Origin: Chloroflexota bacterium
Lineage (GTDB): Bacteria > Chloroflexota > Anaerolineae > Anaerolineales > Anaerolineaceae
Reading direction: 5' to 3'
Assembly (NCBI GenBank): GCA_012798455.1
Contig: JAAZNC010000008.1
Location: forward strand, 26,345 to 90,344
Length of the DNA: 64,000 bases
This document shows, piece after piece, positions 59,903-64,000 of the stretch. The position numbers and the translations under genes were made by a program. Numbering within the stretch: the stretch's first letter is position 1; each line of letters starts with the position of its first letter. The notes beneath the pieces were generated by a model. It ran no database searches, had not been told where the DNA came from, and worked only from the letters and a program-made list of their open reading frames with translations.

Positions 59903-61045
59903 ATGAACCCCAAAAATAAACAAATCAACGATAAAGTATGTCCTACCTGCGGTACCCATCTGAACCCCAATGCAACGCGTTGCCTTGTCTGCGGGAGAAC
60001 GTTTACAGATGTGCCAGTCAGCACCAATCCAACCAATAAGATCAAAACCCGTGGGCTGCCACAATTCACCCTCAGTTTGCCAGTCGCCCTGGGTGCAATC
60101 CTGATCCTGATCGCTATCGGTGCAGGGGTGATCTATTTTATCCTGCGTGAAGCCGGGCAGATCACTGCTGCACAACCCACTGCCACCCCCACCGCCACTG
60201 CGACGCTGGAGCAGAGTCCCACCCCCACTCTTTCCCCGACTCCAGAACCGACCTTAACTCCTGAACCACCCATCTCCTACGCAGTGCAAGCAGATGACAC
60301 ATGCAGTTCCATTGCCTTCCAGTTTAATGTTTCTGTAAAAAGCATCGCTGATCTGAACAACTTGGCTTCCGACTGCGGTGTGCTGACCATCAACCAAGAA
60401 CTGCTCATCCCACGTCCCACCCCAACTGCCTCCCCGCAGCCTACTGGCACCCTCAGTATTGCCCAAGCAACTGAAGCTGCCTGCCAGAAAATTACGTACA
60501 CTGTGGGGGAAAATGATACTCTCAGTGGCATTGCCGCCAACTATAATATTTCGGTAGAGACCCTACGCACTTACAATGGCAAAACTTCCGATAATGTCTA
60601 TTTGAACGAAGTCTTGACCATTCCACTGTGCGAACGCTTGCCAACTGCCGGACCGACACCCACTGCCACATTACCGGCACCCTTTAGCGCAACCAACCTG
60701 CTATTACCTTCCGATGGTTCAGTCTTCAACGGTACTAACGATACCGTCACCTTGCAGTGGGCAGCTATCGGGGGTATGTTGGAAAGTGATTCCTATGCAG
60801 TCACCATCGAAGATCTGACTGCCGGTGAAGGAAAGAAACTGGTAGATTATACCAAAGACACCAAGTATATTATTCCAGTCAGCTTCCGTCCCGCTGAAAC
60901 CAATCCACATGTCATCCGCTGGTACATTCAACCTGTGCGTCAATCTGGCACCACCAATAATGGAGATGCCATTTGGGTCACTGCCGGTTATCCCAGCACT
61001 GCACGTGTTTTTATCTGGTCTGGCATTGGTACTACACAACAATAA
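59903..61045 (+). CDS. Membrane protein with N-terminal zinc ribbon, TM helix, Thr/Pro-rich linker and two LysM domains
   Basis: VCPTCGTHLNPNATRCLVCGRTF; hydrophobic LPVALGAILILIAIGAGVIYFIL; ISYAVQADDTCSSIAFQFNVSVKSIADLNNL and ITYTVGENDTLSGIAANYNISVETLRTYNG. Confidence 0.88.
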   Translation: MNPKNKQINDKVCPTCGTHLNPNATRCLVCGRTFTDVPVSTNPTNKIKTRGLPQFTLSLPVALGAILILIAIGAGVIYFILREAGQITAAQPTATPTATATLEQSPTPTLSPTPEPTLTPEPPISYAVQADDTCSSIAFQFNVSVKSIADLNNLASDCGVLTINQELLIPRPTPTASPQPTGTLSIAQATEAACQKITYTVGENDTLSGIAANYNISVETLRTYNGKTSDNVYLNEVLTIPLCERLPTAGPTPTATLPAPFSATNLLLPSDGSVFNGTNDTVTLQWAAIGGMLESDSYAVTIEDLTAGEGKKLVDYTKDTKYIIPVSFRPAETNPHVIRWYIQPVRQSGTTNNGDAIWVTAGYPSTARVFIWSGIGTTQQ

Positions 61046-61081
61046 AAAAGATTGGTAATTTTGGTTCTCAAAACTTTAGAT

Positions 61082-61127
61082 AACAAAACTGACACCTTAA
61101 AATTCAGGTGCCAGTTTTGTTGTTTTA
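61082..61127 (+). terminator. Rho-independent terminator after the LysM gene
   Basis: aacaaaactgacacct / aggtgccagttttgtt 16-bp stem (one mismatch) then gtttt. Confidence 0.75.
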
Positions 61128-61130
61128 GTA

Positions 61131-61158
61131 ATTTATTTTGCCTCTTCATATGAGGCAA
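61131..61158 (-). terminator. Terminator for the convergent ABC ATPase gene
   Basis: Minus strand ttgcctc-N7-gaggcaa followed by aataaat; T-tract weak. Confidence 0.45.
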
Positions 61159-61200
61159 TTTACCCATTACACTACTTTGATATTTTATTTGCAGTGGTTC

Positions 61201-62319
61201 TTACCTAACCGCAACCGGGTTCTCAGGATTCTGCGAAGGATCGAAGATATGGATATTTTCCATATTGAAAGCAACTTTGATTTCATCTCCAGCCATCACG
61301 CGAGTACGAGGGTCAACCCGTGCAACGTATACAGGATCTTCTTCACGATGTTTCAAGTGCAGAAAGATCTCATTTCCCATCAATTCGGTCACATCCACTT
61401 TGCTCTTGACAAGTGCCGGTTTGATACCTGCTGGTAAGAATTCGGGGTTATGAATATCTTCGGGACGGATCCCAAAGATGACTTTTTTGCTGGAAAGATG
61501 ATCGAAGATCTTGACACGATCTTTGGGGATCTCGACTTCGAAACCCTCTGTTTTGAGAAATAATTTTCCATCCCGTTTATCCATGACACCGTTGAAGAAG
61601 TTCATTGCCGGCGAACCGATGAATCCAGCGACGAACAAATTGGCTGGTTTGTCATAAAGGGTTTGCGGTGTGTCAATCTGCTGCAAGACACCATGATTGA
61701 GCACTGCAATACGAGTGCCCATCGTCATAGCTTCCATTTGATCATGGGTCACATAGATGAAGGTCGTTTGCAGACGTTGATGGAGTTTGGTGATCTCGGT
61801 TCTCATTTGTACACGCAATTTCGCATCCAGGTTTGAGAGTGGTTCGTCAAAGAGGAAAACTTTCGGCTCGCGTACGATAGCGCGACCGACGGCAACGCGC
61901 TGTCTCTGACCACCCGATAATTCCTTGGGCTTGCGATGCAGCAACATTTCGATGTTCAATACTTTGGCTGCTTCTTCCACTTTCTTCTTGATCTCATCTT
62001 TGGGTGTTTTACGCAGTTTCAGACCGAACGCCATATTGTCAAATACGGTCATATGCGGATAAAGGGCGTATGACTGGAACACCATTGCAATATCACGATC
62101 TTTTGGTGCCACATCGTTGACCACCTTATCATCAATTTTAATCTCCCCTGATGTAATTTCTTCCAATCCCGCCAGACAACGCAAGGCGGTGGTTTTCCCG
62201 CATCCCGAGGGACCGACCAAAACCAGGAATTCCTTATCCTCTAAGTTAAAACTTAGATCGTTTACTGCGACAACGTCACCGAATTTTTTGACCACATGAT
62301 CAAAGATAACGTTTGCCAT
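61201..62319 (-). CDS. ugpC: ABC transporter ATP-binding protein, UgpC/MalK type
   Basis: [81 protein letters not shown]-terminal TOBE. Confidence 0.92.
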   Translation of the reverse strand: MANVIFDHVVKKFGDVVAVNDLSFNLEDKEFLVLVGPSGCGKTTALRCLAGLEEITSGEIKIDDKVVNDVAPKDRDIAMVFQSYALYPHMTVFDNMAFGLKLRKTPKDEIKKKVEEAAKVLNIEMLLHRKPKELSGGQRQRVAVGRAIVREPKVFLFDEPLSNLDAKLRVQMRTEITKLHQRLQTTFIYVTHDQMEAMTMGTRIAVLNHGVLQQIDTPQTLYDKPANLFVAGFIGSPAMNFFNGVMDKRDGKLFLKTEGFEVEIPKDRVKIFDHLSSKKVIFGIRPEDIHNPEFLPAGIKPALVKSKVDVTELMGNEIFLHLKHREEDPVYVARVDPRTRVMAGDEIKVAFNMENIHIFDPSQNPENPVAVR

Positions 62320-62376
62320 TGTTTCCTCCTTTCGGAACGAATATAGTGATTAAATTATAGACTCATTTTTTAAAAA

Positions 62377-62404
62377 ATGAACCGGAGTTTTCACTCCGAT
62401 TCAT
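62377..62404 (-). terminator. Terminator between the aminotransferase gene and ugpC
   Basis: Minus strand ATGAATCGGAGT-GAAA-ACTCCGGTTCAT then TTTTTTA; 12-bp stem, one mismatch. Confidence 0.75.
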
Positions 62405-62439
62405 ATGTTTTTTTTCCTGATAAATACATTCGTATCCCG

Positions 62440-63576
62440 TCAATTCGGAAAGGTTTTTAGTGCATCGCAGACAATTTGAATATCATCGCTGGTCATGATA
62501 GGAGACATATGCCCGATGCGGAAGATCTTCGATTTCAGTTCTCCCAATCCGCCTGAGATCTGAATGGCATATTCTTCCAGCAGATATTCTACAATCTGGG
62601 CACTGTTGATGCCGTGTGGCATCACTCCTGCGGTCAGGACCGGATTCATCTTTGCATCATCGGTAAAAGGTGGCATTCCCGCAGCACGCATACCATCTCT
62701 TAACTGCATTGCCAAGTTTCGGTAGCGTTCCATACGCACATTGATACCTTCTTCCATGAGTTGAGCCAGGGATACCATTAATGCATTGACACTGTTGGTT
62801 GCCATGGTGATCGGGGATGGGTGCCAATCTCCCCATTCGGTTGCATATTGCCGCCATACACGCAAATCAGCATACCAGCCGTGCTCGCCCTTTTCTTTTC
62901 GGTTAATACTCTTCCAGGCACGTTCATTGACAGCGATAGGCGCCAATCCGGGAGGAGCACCCAGGCATTTTTGTGTGGCGGAAGCGCACACATCAATGCA
63001 CCAGTCATCCATATCAAATGGAACACCGCCCAAGGATGACACTGCATCCACCAGGAATAATGCTCCTTGCTCACGAACTATCGGACCGATCTCCTGGACG
63101 GGATTCAGAACAGTAGTTGATGTCTCACCATGCACAACAGCCACGGCTTTGATGGTAGAATCCTTTTTCAATGCATCCTGAATGGCCTGTGGGTCAAGTT
63201 CTTTGCCCCATTCCCCCTTGACCTGAACCACATCCAATCCATTGTGTTCCGCGATAGAAATCAATCTATCACCAAAGAATCCATTGTTTCCAATCAGAAT
63301 GCGTTCACCATTTTGCAAACAGCTTCCAAAACCCGAATCGATAGCACAAGTACCCGAACCGACCATCAAGAATATGTCCCCTGTAGTGTTGAAAATAGTC
63401 GCCAGCATTTCCATTACTCGCCGGTTTTTTTCCACCCAGGCATCTCCATAGTGCGGCTCCACCGGTGAACCCATGGCTCTCAACACATCCGGATGCACCT
63501 CCACCGGTCCCGGGATCATCATACGAAACTTCTTGTTTCTCTCCAACTTGTCACTCCCTTCGCTCGTATTCATCAT
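62440..63576 (-). CDS. Alanine-glyoxylate / serine-pyruvate aminotransferase family protein
   Basis: MIPGPVEVHPDVLRAMGSPVEPHYGDAW, VHGETSTTVLNPV, LVDAVSSLGGVPFDMDDWCIDVCASATQKCLGAPPGL (PLP Lys). Confidence 0.9.
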   Translation of the reverse strand: MMNTSEGSDKLERNKKFRMMIPGPVEVHPDVLRAMGSPVEPHYGDAWVEKNRRVMEMLATIFNTTGDIFLMVGSGTCAIDSGFGSCLQNGERILIGNNGFFGDRLISIAEHNGLDVVQVKGEWGKELDPQAIQDALKKDSTIKAVAVVHGETSTTVLNPVQEIGPIVREQGALFLVDAVSSLGGVPFDMDDWCIDVCASATQKCLGAPPGLAPIAVNERAWKSINRKEKGEHGWYADLRVWRQYATEWGDWHPSPITMATNSVNALMVSLAQLMEEGINVRMERYRNLAMQLRDGMRAAGMPPFTDDAKMNPVLTAGVMPHGINSAQIVEYLLEEYAIQISGGLGELKSKIFRIGHMSPIMTSDDIQIVCDALKTFPN

Positions 63577-63879
63577 AACACCTTGTCAATAAATTCACTT
63601 CTGCTACAAATCATTGAAATAAATGGAAAAGATCGCTGCTTGCTCTCCTTTGATCATTATCCCTATGTATTAATATTAGAAAGGCAGGTGAATGAATTGA
63701 TCCACTTGCTTCTTATTATGTTGGTATTCTCATAACGCAAAACAACATATTATTGTACTACAGTGAACTTTTCTCTGTTCTTCTTGCGAATTGCCTCAAA
63801 TAAAAAGTAACTATGGGAAGAAACGATGACTCAATAAGAATGTTACCATCCGGCAGAGAAAAGATGCCGGGAGGAGCCA

Positions 63880-64000
63880 ATGATGAGTCAACGCAGCAAG
63901 CGAGAATTATGGGAAATCATCCAACCAAGGTATCTCAAAGCTTCCAAAGCAGACAAGCACAAAATACTGGATGAATTCATCGCCTCCAGCGGGTATCACC
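63880..64000 (+). CDS. N-terminus of an integrase-core transposase-like protein (truncated by window end)
   Basis: Manual translation MMSQRSKRELWEIIQPRYLKASKADKHKILDEFIASSGYH...; resembles the N-terminal region of integrase-catalytic-domain transposases (RYLKA.KA.K..ILDEF...TGYH.K.A). SD gggagga upstream. Confidence 0.6.
   Translation, partial: MMSQRSKRELWEIIQPRYLKASKADKHKILDEFIASSGYH

Noticed and set aside
60180-60265. Repetitive ccaccccc/actgcc tract considered as a DNA repeat or CRISPR-like element
   Set aside because: It is in-frame coding for a Thr/Pro-rich linker of the LysM protein; no regular repeat-spacer pattern.
61201-62319. Lone UgpC/MalK ATPase as an incomplete system
   Set aside because: Stand-alone MsmK/UgpC-type ATPases shared by several sugar transporters are common; absence of permeases nearby is not informative.
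1-64000. CRISPR arrays, rRNA and tRNA genes
   Set aside because: Intergenic gaps are short; I saw no regularly spaced repeats, no tRNA-like cloverleaf with GTTCRA arm and no rRNA signature. A tRNAscan/Infernal run would be decisive.

Overview
The window is a gene-dense bacterial chromosome segment with no rRNA, tRNA or CRISPR array that I could find. Gene content and protein style (Thr/Pro-rich lipoproteins, a Tat-dependent L,D-transpeptidase, a tal-pgi fusion) suggest a Chloroflexota/Anaerolineae-like organism; that is inference. Main blocks: hypE 3' end; a methyltransferase and a PIG-L deacetylase; a SUF Fe-S operon (sufC-B-D-X-S-U) with a divergent SufR-like regulator and a SufT/MIP18 gene; an alpha-oxoamine synthase (serine palmitoyltransferase-like) with a methyltransferase; a tkt-rpiB-tal/pgi operon; copA/copZ; folate genes; isoprenoid genes; acpP; sucCD; an SPFH protein with a C-terminal HTH; comF-hpf-efp-ftsH; miaA/yraN; an atypical cinA; an amidohydrolase-CYTH fusion; glgA-glgC-malQ; sodA; ppgK-mltG-ruvX; msrPQ; a four-gene helicase/helicase/Fe-S nuclease/RecJ operon; an L,D-transpeptidase; hemW; a zinc-ribbon/LysM protein; an ABC ATPase; an aminotransferase; and the start of a transposase/integrase gene cut by the window end. 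The best candidates for something new are the split AddAB-like operon (50052-57531), the deaminase-CYTH fusion (37330-39309), the CinA with a replaced C-terminus, a SUF-embedded SH3-like small protein, an orphan Flp-pilin-like micro-ORF missing from the ORF track, and several strong regulatory motifs: tandem 13-bp repeats abutting the tkt promoter, a 14-bp palindrome at the ftsH start site, and a divergent suf promoter with an inverted repeat. All family calls are from reading motifs; no database search was run.
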